Below are positions 16,141-24,401 of a stretch of 39,902 nucleotides of DNA, in pieces (positions within the stretch are counted from its first letter, which is position 1; each line of letters opens with the position of its first letter). The notes under the pieces are model-generated. The model saw nothing but the letters and a program-made list of their open reading frames with translations, did not search any database and was not told where the DNA came from. Source of the stretch: JANNSW01 sp031431235 (lineage in GTDB: Bacteria; Pseudomonadota; Alphaproteobacteria; Rhizobiales; Hyphomicrobiaceae); NCBI GenBank assembly GCA_031431235.1, contig JANPDA010000426.1, forward strand, positions 1-39,902, given 5' to 3'. Both the position numbers and the translations under genes were made by a program.

Positions 16141-17250
16141 GTGGCTGAAGAGATGACGGCTGTGGCGCGTACGCCTCTCGCCTGGCCGCCTGACGATGGC
16201 ACGCCGGAATCGCGCGGGGAGCCTGCCGCCGAGCAGCCCGGCCTGGCAACGATCGTCGCCGAGCTTTCCGCCGTCGCCGACGTCATCGGCCAGCCCGACT
16301 TTTATCTCCAGGCGCTGGCAAGTCTCGGCCGGCTGTTCGACTGCGAGCGCTGGCTCGCCATGCGATACGCCCAGTTCGCCAGCCCCCAGTTCCTGGTGAA
16401 CGCCTCACTCGACCGCGAGGCCGAGGAGCTCTACAGCCGCGAGCTCTATCGGCTCGATCCCCTGCTGCGGCTCGTGCGCAGCGAGGTGAGGGAACCCGTC
16501 GTCACATTCCTCGAGCTGCAGCAGGCCGAACCCGGCAATATCTACTTCAAGGACCTCAACCGCTCGGCCCACATCTTCGACGAGTTGGTCTTCCTGCTGC
16601 CGGCGGTCGGGGGAATCTGGGTCGCGCTCTGCCTCGACCGGCACGACCGGGCCTTTGGCGAGGGGGAGATCTCGCTCGCGCGCCAGATCCATCCGATGGT
16701 CGACCGGTTGCACCGCCTGCATATCGACCGCGGTCTGTTCGGCCGGCGCGCCGGCTATCTCAACGACAGCAATCTGGCGGTGATGATCGTCGAAGCCGAG
16801 GGCAGCGTCGCCTTTCGCAACGAGGTCTGGTCTGCCAATGTGGGGCAAGAGATCGAGCGGAGCATCGAGAAGCTCGTGCACGGCCGTCGAGACGGAGTGC
16901 ATTCGCTGTCGGAAACGGACGTGCTGCACTGGGAGGCGCTCGATGCCAACCATGCTGTCGCCCCCAATGGAGCGATCCTGGTCGTCGAGAAGCGCTCGCC
17001 AGGGTTCCTCGACAGCGACAGCGTGATCGACAGGGTCGCACAGGATCTCAAGCTGACGCGCCGGGAGTGTCAGATCGTGAAGCGGGCATTGCTCGGCCGC
17101 TCGCCGGCTGCGATCGCCAAGGAGCTGCGCGTCAGCGTGGGCACCGTGCGCAACCACAAGCACCGGATCTATGCAAAGCTCGAAGTGGCCTCGGAGCGCG
17201 AGATCTTTTCACTCTTCCTGCAGCGCATCCTGCGCAGCGGGCAAGACTGA
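16141..17250 (+). CDS. LuxR-family transcriptional regulator
   Basis: 369 aa. The C-terminal ~65 residues are a LuxR/FixJ helix-turn-helix: LTRRECQIVKRALLGRSPAA, then KELRVSVGTVRNHKHRIYAK. The N-terminal ~290 residues look like a GAF/PAS-type sensor; the acyl-homoserine-lactone-binding signature was not recognised. There is no response-regulator receiver domain. The GTG at 16141 has GGAG about 8 nt upstream; an in-frame ATG at 16153 is the alternative. It lies immediately upstream of the ABC importer/oxygenase/ureohydrolase operon on the same strand and probably regulates it, which is inferred from position. Confidence 0.82.
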   Translation: MAEEMTAVARTPLAWPPDDGTPESRGEPAAEQPGLATIVAELSAVADVIGQPDFYLQALASLGRLFDCERWLAMRYAQFASPQFLVNASLDREAEELYSRELYRLDPLLRLVRSEVREPVVTFLELQQAEPGNIYFKDLNRSAHIFDELVFLLPAVGGIWVALCLDRHDRAFGEGEISLARQIHPMVDRLHRLHIDRGLFGRRAGYLNDSNLAVMIVEAEGSVAFRNEVWSANVGQEIERSIEKLVHGRRDGVHSLSETDVLHWEALDANHAVAPNGAILVVEKRSPGFLDSDSVIDRVAQDLKLTRRECQIVKRALLGRSPAAIAKELRVSVGTVRNHKHRIYAKLEVASEREIFSLFLQRILRSGQD

Positions 17251-17257
17251 CGGGGCA

Positions 17258-17313
17258 CGAGAGGCCCGCAATGGTATCAAGTTTCACCATTGCCCTCTCG
17301 CCCTCGCAATGGT
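17258..17313. promoter_or_regulatory. Dyad and half-site array upstream of the importer operon
   Basis: CGAGAGG (17258-17264) and GCAATGGT (17268-17275) are mirrored by ACCATTGC (17286-17293) and CCTCTCG (17294-17300). This gives 15 paired bases with a 3-nt bulge and a 10-nt loop. A third GCAATGGT stands at 17306-17313 as a direct copy of the first. The array lies 8 bp after the regulator's stop and 95 bp before the binding-protein start. No T tract follows, so an operator array is favoured over a terminator. Confidence 0.5.
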
Positions 17314-17407
17314 CAGATGACGGGGGCCAACCAAAGGGTAAGCGGCCGCAAGAGCCGTCAGCCTCGCTCTGACTTGAGCGCGAATTCGATCGAGGAGGAC
17401 TACGCCT

Positions 17408-18631
17408 ATGAGCATGCTTTCCTGGCTCTCCCGTGCAAGCCGGGGTGCTGGCGCTGTCGCGCTGGCTCTCGCCATCGGCGCCGCCGGCTCCGCTGCTGCC
17501 GATACCATCAAGATCGGCGCGCCGATTCCCCAGACCGGACCGTTCGCCAGCGACGGCTCGGTGATGGAGAAGGCAATCAAGCTCGCCGCGGACGAGCTCA
17601 ACAAAGCGGGCGGCGTGCTCGGCAATCAGGTCGAGGTGCTCTTCTTCGACATCGGCGATCTGACACCCGACAAGCTCCAGGCCGCCGCCGCCAATCTGAT
17701 CGACCGCAACAAGGCCGATCTGATCGTCACCGGCTATGGTGGCTTCGGTCCCGACGTGCCGGCGTTCTGCCCGCAGGGCGTGCCGTTCATCCACAATGAT
17801 GCGTTCACCAGCGTCGTCGACCTCATGAACAGCATGAAGTGCACCAACATCTTCAACGCCTCCGACGTCGAGAGCGCCTACGGCCGCGTCATGTTCGAGC
17901 AATTGCTGGCGTTGGGCTACCAGTTCCCCAACAAGAAGCTCGCGATCGTGCATGGCCCCTACGAATGGGAGGCAGGCCTCACCAAGGCCATGGCGGACGC
18001 TGCAACCGCTGCGGGCTGGGAAATCGTGCTGAACGAGGAAGTGCCCTACGAGAGCGTGCAGTGGCCTGGCATCCTCAGCAAGATCCGCGCGGCCGCGCCC
18101 TCGCTCGTCCACATCGAGGTGCTCGATCCCTCGATCACCAACACGTTCCTGCAGCAGTACCGCGAGAACCCGGTCAAGGGCGCATTGCTCAATGCCGGCT
18201 ACGCGGCAAGTGTGCCCGCTTTCGGCGATGTGGTGGCGACCGGTAGCGTCGATGGTTTGCTCGGCATGACCCTCTCCGCTCAGCTTCCGGGCGCCGAAGG
18301 TGACGCCTTCGTCGCCAAGTGGCGTGCCGCCTACAACGAGGATCCGCCGTGGAGCCTGGCCGCCCAGCTCTATGACGAGGTTTTCATGTGGGCGGCCGCC
18401 GTCACCAAGGTCGGCAATGCCACGGACCATGCCGCCGTCAACAAGGCGATCATCGACCTCAAATACAAGGGCCTGACGGGCGTGCTCGCCGTCAACGAGC
18501 GCTTTATGATCCCCACCAACGATGCCACCCAGCCGGCCTTCTTCTTCCAGGTGCAGAACAAGAAGCTCGTACCGATCATGATCGGTACGAAGAAGATCGC
18601 CGACTTCATCGTGCCGGAATGGTCGAAGTGA
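17408..18631 (+). CDS. ABC transporter substrate-binding protein (branched-chain amino acid/amide type)
   Basis: A 407-residue periplasmic type I binding protein of the LivJ/AmiC-like class. The signal peptide is about residues 1-31 (GAVALALAIGAAGSAAA before DTIKIGAPIPQTGPF). The mature part has the class pattern: IKLAADELNKAGGVLGNQVEV near the N-terminus, and later FVAKWRAAYNEDPPWSLAAQLYDEV. GAGGAGG stands about 9 nt before the ATG at 17408. It is the first gene of the predicted catabolic operon. The class binds amino acids, amides, urea and aromatic acids, so the ligand is not settled by the family. Confidence 0.92.
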   Translation: MSMLSWLSRASRGAGAVALALAIGAAGSAAADTIKIGAPIPQTGPFASDGSVMEKAIKLAADELNKAGGVLGNQVEVLFFDIGDLTPDKLQAAAANLIDRNKADLIVTGYGGFGPDVPAFCPQGVPFIHNDAFTSVVDLMNSMKCTNIFNASDVESAYGRVMFEQLLALGYQFPNKKLAIVHGPYEWEAGLTKAMADAATAAGWEIVLNEEVPYESVQWPGILSKIRAAAPSLVHIEVLDPSITNTFLQQYRENPVKGALLNAGYAASVPAFGDVVATGSVDGLLGMTLSAQLPGAEGDAFVAKWRAAYNEDPPWSLAAQLYDEVFMWAAAVTKVGNATDHAAVNKAIIDLKYKGLTGVLAVNERFMIPTNDATQPAFFFQVQNKKLVPIMIGTKKIADFIVPEWSK

Positions 18632-18795
18632 GCCGAGGTTGAGCAGGGGTGCGCGGCGACAAAGCCGGGCGAGGGAGTCTCGAACGACTGATGCCCCGCC
18701 ACTTCGCCACCCGTCATCCAAGCCGAGTGCCGGCCTCGGCCGGCCTTGGTCCGACGGCTCGACCTCCGCCACGCCTTCAGTGCCACTGGTGACGG

Positions 18796-18828
18796 TCCCG
18801 GATCGACGCTGGCCAGCGTCGTCCGGGA
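18796..18828. repeat. REP-like hairpin in the operon spacer
   Basis: A 17-bp arm (18796-18812) and a 16-bp arm (18813-18828) pair almost perfectly with one bulged base and no loop; the outer ends read TCCCGGA and TCCGGGA. GATGACGGG follows at 18827-18835, and CCCGTCATCC at about 18711-18720 is its inverted partner. The 270-bp spacer 18632-18901 between the binding protein and livG has no other gene. It belongs to the same family as the repeats at 24402-24920. Confidence 0.65.
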
Positions 18829-18901
18829 TGACGGGTCGAGGGTCTGTTGGCAAAAACTGCTTCGAAGCCTCGCGGCCGTGCTCGCCTGTTGGGTTCCCCG
18901 G

Positions 18902-19669
18902 ATGACCGCGCCTGAACGCAAGCCATCGCCGAATGCCGCGCCCCTGATGACGCTCGAGCGCGTGGGGAAGCGCTTTGGTGTGCTGAAAGCCCTCGACGAC
19001 GTCGACCTCGATGTACACCGCGGCGAGATCCTGGGGGTCGCCGGCCCCAATGGCGCTGGCAAGACCACGCTGCTCAACGTCTGCACCGGCGTGCTGCCCG
19101 TGACCTCGGGCTCGATCACGTTCGAAGGGCATCGCGTCGATGGCCTGCCGTCCTACCACTGCTGCCACCTCGGCATTGCCCGCACCTTTCAGCTCCCGCA
19201 GATTTTCTCCTCGATGACCGTGCGTGAGAACGTGGCGACAGGTGCTGCCTTCGGAGCGGCGGGCAAAGCCCCTGTCGCAGGGCGCGGCACGGTCGAGGAC
19301 GTCATCGAGCTCGTCGGACTGGCGGGCCAGCAGGGGCTGCCGGCGAGCCGCGCCGACCTCATCACGCGCAAGCGCATCATGCTGGCGGCCGCGCTCGCGA
19401 CCCAACCCAAGCTGGTTTTCCTCGACGAGCCCATGAGCGGCCTCAATGCGGCCGAGGTCGAGACGTTCGTTGCATTGTTCCGCCGACTGCATCACGCGCT
19501 CGACCTCACCTTCGTGATCGTCGAGCACAAAGTCCGGGCGCTCGCCGCGCTCTCGCACCGCATCCTCATCCTGCACTTCGGCAAGCCCTTGCTGATCGAG
19601 GTGCCTCAGCGCGTGCTCAGCGACGCGCGCGTCATCGAGATTTATCTGGGGACCCGCAACCTTGCTTAG
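18902..19669 (+). CDS. livG: ABC transporter ATP-binding protein (LivG-like)
   Basis: 255 aa, one of two ATPases of the importer. Walker A is GPNGAGKTT, the Q-loop region is ARTFQLPQIFSSMTVRENV, Walker B is LVFLDEPMSGL and the switch His is in VIVEHKVRAL. The ABC signature is unusual: instead of LSGGQ or AYGQQ the region reads RADLITRKRIMLAAAL, like the divergent ITxxxRKRLELARAL form seen in part of this transporter class. The ATG at 18902 is chosen because upstream sequence is repeat DNA. It overlaps the TTG start of livF by 8 bp. Confidence 0.93.
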   Translation: MTAPERKPSPNAAPLMTLERVGKRFGVLKALDDVDLDVHRGEILGVAGPNGAGKTTLLNVCTGVLPVTSGSITFEGHRVDGLPSYHCCHLGIARTFQLPQIFSSMTVRENVATGAAFGAAGKAPVAGRGTVEDVIELVGLAGQQGLPASRADLITRKRIMLAAALATQPKLVFLDEPMSGLNAAEVETFVALFRRLHHALDLTFVIVEHKVRALAALSHRILILHFGKPLLIEVPQRVLSDARVIEIYLGTRNLA

Positions 19670-20336
19670 CGTGCGCGACATCGACGTCTTCTACGGCGAT
19701 TTCCACGTCCTCCACGGCGTCTCGCTCGAGGTTGGCAAGGGCGAGCTGGTCGCGGTCGTGGGCGCCAACGGCCATGGCAAGAGCACGCTGCTGAAAGCGG
19801 TGTGCGGACTCCAGCCGATCGCACGGGGCGAAGTTTCCTATGCCGGCGAGAGCATCAAAGGCCGCTCGGTTCCCGATCTCGTGGCGCGCGGCCTCGTCTA
19901 CGTCGCCGAGGATCGCCGGCTGTTTCCCGACATGACGGTCAGGGAGAATCTGCTGCTCGGCGCCTTTCTGGAGCGTGGCCGCAGGCAGCAGGTCGACTCG
20001 CTCGACCGCGTTTTCACGCTCTATCCCCGTCTGGCCGAGCGCCAACGCCAGCTGGCGCGCACCTTGAGCGGAGGTGAGGCTCAAATGCTGGCACTCGCCC
20101 GCGGCTTGATGTCGGCCCCCGACCTGATTGCGATCGACGAGCCTTCGCTCGGACTTGCTCCCAACCTCGTCGACAGCATGCTCCAGACAGTGCGGCAGCT
20201 GAAGCTCGGCGGCCTGACGGTGCTGCTGGTCGAGCAGAGCCTCGCACTCATCGAGGGCGTGGTCGACCGCATCTACCTGCTGGAGGAAGGCGTCATCTCG
20301 ACGAGCCGATCCACCGCCCGACAGGCAACAGGCTGA
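19662..20336 (+). CDS. livF: ABC transporter ATP-binding protein (LivF-like)
   Basis: 224 aa, the second ATPase. Walker A is GANGHGKST, the signature is a normal LSGGEAQMLALARGL, Walker B is LIAIDEPSLGLAP and the switch His is replaced by Gln in VLLVEQSLAL, as is usual for LivF. The start is TTG at 19662, inside the end of livG; no better start fits LSVRDIDVFYGDFHVLHGVS. The permease gene follows after 6 bp. Confidence 0.94.
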   Translation: MLSVRDIDVFYGDFHVLHGVSLEVGKGELVAVVGANGHGKSTLLKAVCGLQPIARGEVSYAGESIKGRSVPDLVARGLVYVAEDRRLFPDMTVRENLLLGAFLERGRRQQVDSLDRVFTLYPRLAERQRQLARTLSGGEAQMLALARGLMSAPDLIAIDEPSLGLAPNLVDSMLQTVRQLKLGGLTVLLVEQSLALIEGVVDRIYLLEEGVISTSRSTARQATG

Positions 20337-20342
20337 GCGCGG

Positions 20343-21221
20343 ATGGCGATGCACCAATATGTCGAGGTTATTTTCGGCGGCATCGCCCAGGCCGCCGTCT
20401 ATTGCATCATGGCGTTCGGGCTGTCGCTGGTCTACGGCACCGCACGCATCCTCAACTTCGCACACGGCGCACTCTATACGACCGGGGCCTACATCGCCTG
20501 GGTGCTGACGGCGGGCTATCTGGGATTGCCGTTGCTGGCGGCAGTGCCGATCCTGATTGCCGTTCTCTTCTGCTCGGGCGTCGCGCTGGAGCGGGTGATC
20601 ATCCGGCCGCTGCGCCGGCGCCCCGACTGGAAGATGAGCACTATGATGGCGACGCTCGGCCTCGCCTTCGTGCTCGACAACGCCAACCTCATCCTGTTCG
20701 GGCCGGTCGCCAAACCGATGCCTGCCTTCATCGAGGGCACGGTCGTGCTCTTTGGCACCGTGATCTCATCCTACCGGCTGGCGGTGGTTGCCATCGCGCT
20801 TGCGATCGTCGTCGCCCTGGAGCTCTTCCTGCAGTCGACCCGCTTCGGGCAAGCCGTTCGCGCTGTCGCCCAGGACATGCAGGGCGCCAGTCAAGTCGGC
20901 ATCGACGTGAACCGCGTGTTTGCCTTCACGTTCGGACTTTCGGTGGTGCTGACCGGGATCGCCGGGCTGTTGCTGGCGCCGATCTACCTCGTCTCGCCGC
21001 TCGGGGGCTGGGAGCCGTTCCTCAAAGCATTCGTCATCGTGGTGTTCGGCGGCCTCGGCAGCACGCGGGGCGCGGTGATCGCCGCCTTCATCCTGGGCCT
21101 GATCGAAGCCTTCGTCGTCTTTCAGATCGGCGCCTCCTGGACGATGCCGGTCTGGCTATTGACGCTGCTCGTGGTGCTGATGATCCGGCCGCAGGGCCTG
21201 CTCGGTGTTTGGGCGAATTGA
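20343..21221 (+). CDS. livH: ABC transporter permease (LivH-like)
   Basis: 292 aa, inner-membrane permease with about eight hydrophobic helices. It opens with IFGGIAQAAVYCIMAFGLSL and RILNFAHGALYTTGAY, the LivH hallmark. The coupling-helix region is TRFGQAVRAVAQDMQGASQVGI, and VVFGGLGSTRGAVIAAFILG near the end is also characteristic. It lies 6 bp after livF and 8 bp before livM. Confidence 0.95.
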   Translation: MAMHQYVEVIFGGIAQAAVYCIMAFGLSLVYGTARILNFAHGALYTTGAYIAWVLTAGYLGLPLLAAVPILIAVLFCSGVALERVIIRPLRRRPDWKMSTMMATLGLAFVLDNANLILFGPVAKPMPAFIEGTVVLFGTVISSYRLAVVAIALAIVVALELFLQSTRFGQAVRAVAQDMQGASQVGIDVNRVFAFTFGLSVVLTGIAGLLLAPIYLVSPLGGWEPFLKAFVIVVFGGLGSTRGAVIAAFILGLIEAFVVFQIGASWTMPVWLLTLLVVLMIRPQGLLGVWAN

Positions 21222-21229
21222 GGCGGACC

Positions 21230-22258
21230 ATGGTCGACGACAGCACAGGGCGCCCGGGCAGGGCGCAAGCGGATGGGGCCAGCAACCGGGCATCTTCCAC
21301 AACGCAAATCCTCTTTTTCGCCGTGGTCGCGGGGCTTGCGCTCGCAGGCGTCCTGATCGATGACACCTATCTGCGCCACGTGCTCATCCTTTGCTTCCTG
21401 TGGGTGATCGTTGCCGCCGCCTGGGATCTTGCGCTGGGCTACGCCGGCATCTTCAACTACGCCCAGCTCGTCTTCTTCGCGGCCGGCGCCTATGGCTCGG
21501 GCATGCTCGCAGCCAAGCTCGGCGTGCCGCCGGTCATCGCGATTGCGGCTGGGGGCGTGCTCGCGGGTGTTGTCGGCCTGCTGGTCGGGCTGCCGTGCCT
21601 CAGGCTGCGCGGAGAGTACGTGGCGCTCTTCACTTTCGCCATCCACCTCGCCATGCCGCCGATCATCCTGCAGACGAAGCAGTGGGGGACGGGGGGCAAC
21701 ACCGGCCTGCTCGGCATCCCGCCGATCGAGTTGCTCGGCATCACCTTCGGCCCGCTCGACAAGCTCGCGTGGTACTACCTCACGCTCGCGGCCGCTACCG
21801 CCGCCATCTATGTCATCTACTTCGTCGTGCTGCGCAGTCGCACGGGCCGGGCCTTCGTCGCGTTGCGGGATTCGGAGGCCTTCGCGAAGTCGCTGGGGGT
21901 GAGCGACTTCCGCTACAAGCTGCTCGCCTTCACGATCTCGGCCGTCATCACCGGCATCGCCGGTGCGCTCTACGCGCACTACACCTCGGTCGTGACGCCC
22001 AAGATCCTCGGCAACGAGTTCTTCCTGCTGGTGATGGTGATGCTTGCGATCGGGGGCATCGGCCGCTTCCCGGGCGCGGTGCTCGGCGCCTTCATCGTCA
22101 CCATTGCCAATGAGTTGCTGCGTAGTGCCGGCAACTACCGCCTGCTGCTGCTGGGCCTCGCGGTCGTGGTGACAGTGCTGCTGCTGCCCAACGGCATCGT
22201 CTCGCTGCAGGAGCGGTTTGGCCGACGAGGCCGGCGCCCACAAGGAGCAAAGCCATGA
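21230..22258 (+). CDS. livM: ABC transporter permease (LivM-like)
   Basis: 342 aa, the partner permease. After a polar N-terminus of ~25 residues come about ten hydrophobic segments. Hallmarks are GYAGIFNYAQLVFFAAGAY, LRLRGEYVALFTFAIH, SRTGRAFVALRDSEAFAKSL (coupling helix) and MLAIGGIGRFPGAVLGAF. The stop overlaps the oxygenase ATG by 4 bp (ATGA), which ties the oxygenase to the importer in one transcript. Confidence 0.95.
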   Translation: MVDDSTGRPGRAQADGASNRASSTTQILFFAVVAGLALAGVLIDDTYLRHVLILCFLWVIVAAAWDLALGYAGIFNYAQLVFFAAGAYGSGMLAAKLGVPPVIAIAAGGVLAGVVGLLVGLPCLRLRGEYVALFTFAIHLAMPPIILQTKQWGTGGNTGLLGIPPIELLGITFGPLDKLAWYYLTLAAATAAIYVIYFVVLRSRTGRAFVALRDSEAFAKSLGVSDFRYKLLAFTISAVITGIAGALYAHYTSVVTPKILGNEFFLLVMVMLAIGGIGRFPGAVLGAFIVTIANELLRSAGNYRLLLLGLAVVVTVLLLPNGIVSLQERFGRRGRRPQGAKP

Positions 22259-23385
22259 CCATCGAAATCCCGCCGGCCAGAGCCGGCAGCCCGCGCAAGT
22301 CGAAACCGGCCGATCGGCTGCGCGCCGCACGCCAGGACACCTACACCGATCCGGCCAGATTCCAATCGGAGCTCGGCCACGTGTTCGACCGCGACTGGGT
22401 GATGATCGCACGCCAAGGTGCGATCCCCAAGCCCGGCGACTACCTCGCAGCGACGCTGGGCAAGCGGCCGATCGTGATCGTGCGCCAGCAGGACGGCTCG
22501 ATCCGCGCCTTCGCCAACCACTGCCTGCACCGCTATGCCAAGCTGCTCGCGGGTTGCGGCTCGGCCAAGCGCATCGTCTGCCCCTACCACGCCTGGACCT
22601 ACGACATCTCGGGCCGGCTGATCGGTATCACCGATAGCGCCGGCTTCAACGACATGGCGAAGGGCGACCTGGCGCTCCGCGAGCTCGGCTGCGAGGTCTG
22701 GCTCGGCTTCGTATTCGTCTCGTTGCGGCGCGATCTGGATCCGATCGGGAAGCGCCTCGCTCCCCTCGCCAGCCACCTCGCGCGCTATGGCCTGTCGGAT
22801 TACCAGGACCGCTACACCTTCGACGAGGAGGGGTGGGCCGCCAACTGGAAGCTCGTCTACGAGAACTTCGTCGAGTGCTACCACGTGACCTATGCTCACA
22901 AACAATCGATCGGCCCGACCAATCCGACTGCGCTCGCCGAGCTCGGGCCGCGCGAGGAGAAGCAGTTCTCGATCCATCACAATCCCTATCGTCCCGAGGA
23001 CTACCCCGAGGTCCACAACCAGGCGCTCGATGCCGACGAGCGCCGGCGTTTGCACGTGATCGGCATCTACCCCAACGGGCTCGTCGCGATCGATGCCAAC
23101 TTCGTCTGGTGGATGATGCTCGAGCCGCAATCCCTCGATCGCACCAATGGCCGCTGGGGTCTGGCTTTCTCGCCGCAGGCCATGGCCAAGATGAAGGACC
23201 CCGATGGCTATGCCGAAGGCGTGAGGAAGCTCGTCAGGATCGCGACCGACGAGGACAAGGTGGTGGTCGCCCGGGTCCAGGAAGGCGTCGGCTTCGGCGC
23301 CGAGGAGGCGGGCTTCCTGCATTCCTCTCTCGAGATCTACGTCGACGAGTTCCGCCGCTATCTCGATCGCATGCTCGCTGCCTGA
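22255..23385 (+). CDS. Rieske non-heme iron oxygenase, alpha subunit
   Basis: 376 aa. The Rieske [2Fe-2S] ligands are Cys90/His92 in NHCLHR and Cys109/His112 in CPYHAW. The mononuclear iron site is in NWKLVYENFVECYHVTYAH (His210, His215), with Glu/Asp partners nearby and a later acidic ligand. Length and motif spacing resemble the choline/carnitine/glycine-betaine monooxygenase branch more than aromatic dioxygenases, and no beta subunit is adjacent. No reductase gene lies in the window, so electrons must come from elsewhere. Coupling to livM by ATGA implies that it acts on the imported compound, perhaps by N-dealkylation or hydroxylation; this is inferred. Confidence 0.9.
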   Translation: MTIEIPPARAGSPRKSKPADRLRAARQDTYTDPARFQSELGHVFDRDWVMIARQGAIPKPGDYLAATLGKRPIVIVRQQDGSIRAFANHCLHRYAKLLAGCGSAKRIVCPYHAWTYDISGRLIGITDSAGFNDMAKGDLALRELGCEVWLGFVFVSLRRDLDPIGKRLAPLASHLARYGLSDYQDRYTFDEEGWAANWKLVYENFVECYHVTYAHKQSIGPTNPTALAELGPREEKQFSIHHNPYRPEDYPEVHNQALDADERRRLHVIGIYPNGLVAIDANFVWWMMLEPQSLDRTNGRWGLAFSPQAMAKMKDPDGYAEGVRKLVRIATDEDKVVVARVQEGVGFGAEEAGFLHSSLEIYVDEFRRYLDRMLAA

Positions 23386-23417
23386 AACCGCACCCATTTC
23401 CCGAAAGGATCAGATCC

Positions 23418-24392
23418 ATGAGCGAAAAGACCACCACTTTCGACGAGGAGGCCTTCTCCGGCCTCCTGCATGCCGGAACGCACGGCACCTTCATGCGGCT
23501 GCCCTCGGTCGCGCCCAAGGCCCGGAAGCTGAAGGATGCCAGGATTACCGCCGCCGTGCTCGGCTTCCCCTGGGATTCCATGTGCATCAGCCGCACCGGC
23601 ACCAATTACGGCCCCCGTGCCATTCGCGACGCGAGCGACCAGTTCTCGTTCTTCAACGCCTCGACCGGCATCGATCTGAACGAGCACTATCGCATGGCCG
23701 ATTGCGGCGACGTGCCGGTCAACCCGGGCGCTGCGCCGCGCACCATGGCGCGGGCGGAAGCCCTCGTCAGCGAGATTCTCGAGAGCGGCGCCATGCCCAT
23801 CACCATCGGCGGCGACCATTCGATCACCATCGCCTGCGTCCGGGCTTTCGCGAGAAAATACAAGAAACCCGGCCTCGTGCTGGTCGACACCCATTTCGAC
23901 ACCGCGGTCGATGTCGACGGCGAGACGCTCAGCCATTGCTGCCCGATCGCGCGTGCGGTCGACGCCGGCTTCGATCCCAAGCGCATCGCGATCGTGGGCA
24001 CCGGCGGCTGGATGAACCCGAAATCCGAGCTCGCCTATGTGAGGAAGCACGGCATCGCCCTCTTCACCGTCGAGGACATCTGGGCCGAAGGGGCCAAGGC
24101 GATCGCCAAGAAGGCCGCCGCAGTCGCCAGCAAGGGCTCGGATGGCGTCTACCTCACCTACGATATCGACGCGATCGATGCCGCCTACGCGCCCGGCACC
24201 GGTGTCTCGACGCCCGGCGGGATGAATTCGCGCGAGGCCCTCACCATGGCCTACGAGCTCGGCCGGATGGGCATCGCCGGGATGGATCTGGTCGAGGTCT
24301 CGCCGCCCTGGGACCATGACGGCATCACCAGCCGCCTCGCTGTCCGCCTGATCCTGGAGATGCTCGCCGGCAACGCCGCCGCCAAGAAATAG
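23418..24392 (+). CDS. Ureohydrolase (agmatinase/arginase family), copy A
   Basis: 324 aa, binuclear metal hydrolase of the agmatinase/arginase fold. All six metal ligands are visible: His134 in GGDHS, Asp157/His159/Asp161 in DTHFD, and Asp249/Asp251 in YDIDAID (Asp254 follows). The usual DP after the last motif is DA. The C-terminal MDLVEVSPPWDHDGITS matches the family's catalytic Glu region. Members cleave guanidino groups to urea plus an amine (agmatine, guanidinobutyrate, guanidine and others). AAAGGA lies about 9 nt before the ATG, and the oxygenase ends 32 bp upstream. Substrate is not decided by sequence. Confidence 0.9.
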   Translation: MSEKTTTFDEEAFSGLLHAGTHGTFMRLPSVAPKARKLKDARITAAVLGFPWDSMCISRTGTNYGPRAIRDASDQFSFFNASTGIDLNEHYRMADCGDVPVNPGAAPRTMARAEALVSEILESGAMPITIGGDHSITIACVRAFARKYKKPGLVLVDTHFDTAVDVDGETLSHCCPIARAVDAGFDPKRIAIVGTGGWMNPKSELAYVRKHGIALFTVEDIWAEGAKAIAKKAAAVASKGSDGVYLTYDIDAIDAAYAPGTGVSTPGGMNSREALTMAYELGRMGIAGMDLVEVSPPWDHDGITSRLAVRLILEMLAGNAAAKK

Positions 24393-24401
24393 CGCTCCCC
24401 C

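Noticed and set aside
17132..19681. 849-codon open frame on the minus strand opposite the regulator end, binding protein and livG
   Set aside because: It is antisense to clear transporter genes and crosses repeat DNA; its content has no domain pattern.
20402..21229. Extension of livM upstream through livH in another frame
   Set aside because: It is a shadow of livH; LivM begins at the ATG at 21230, just after the livH stop.
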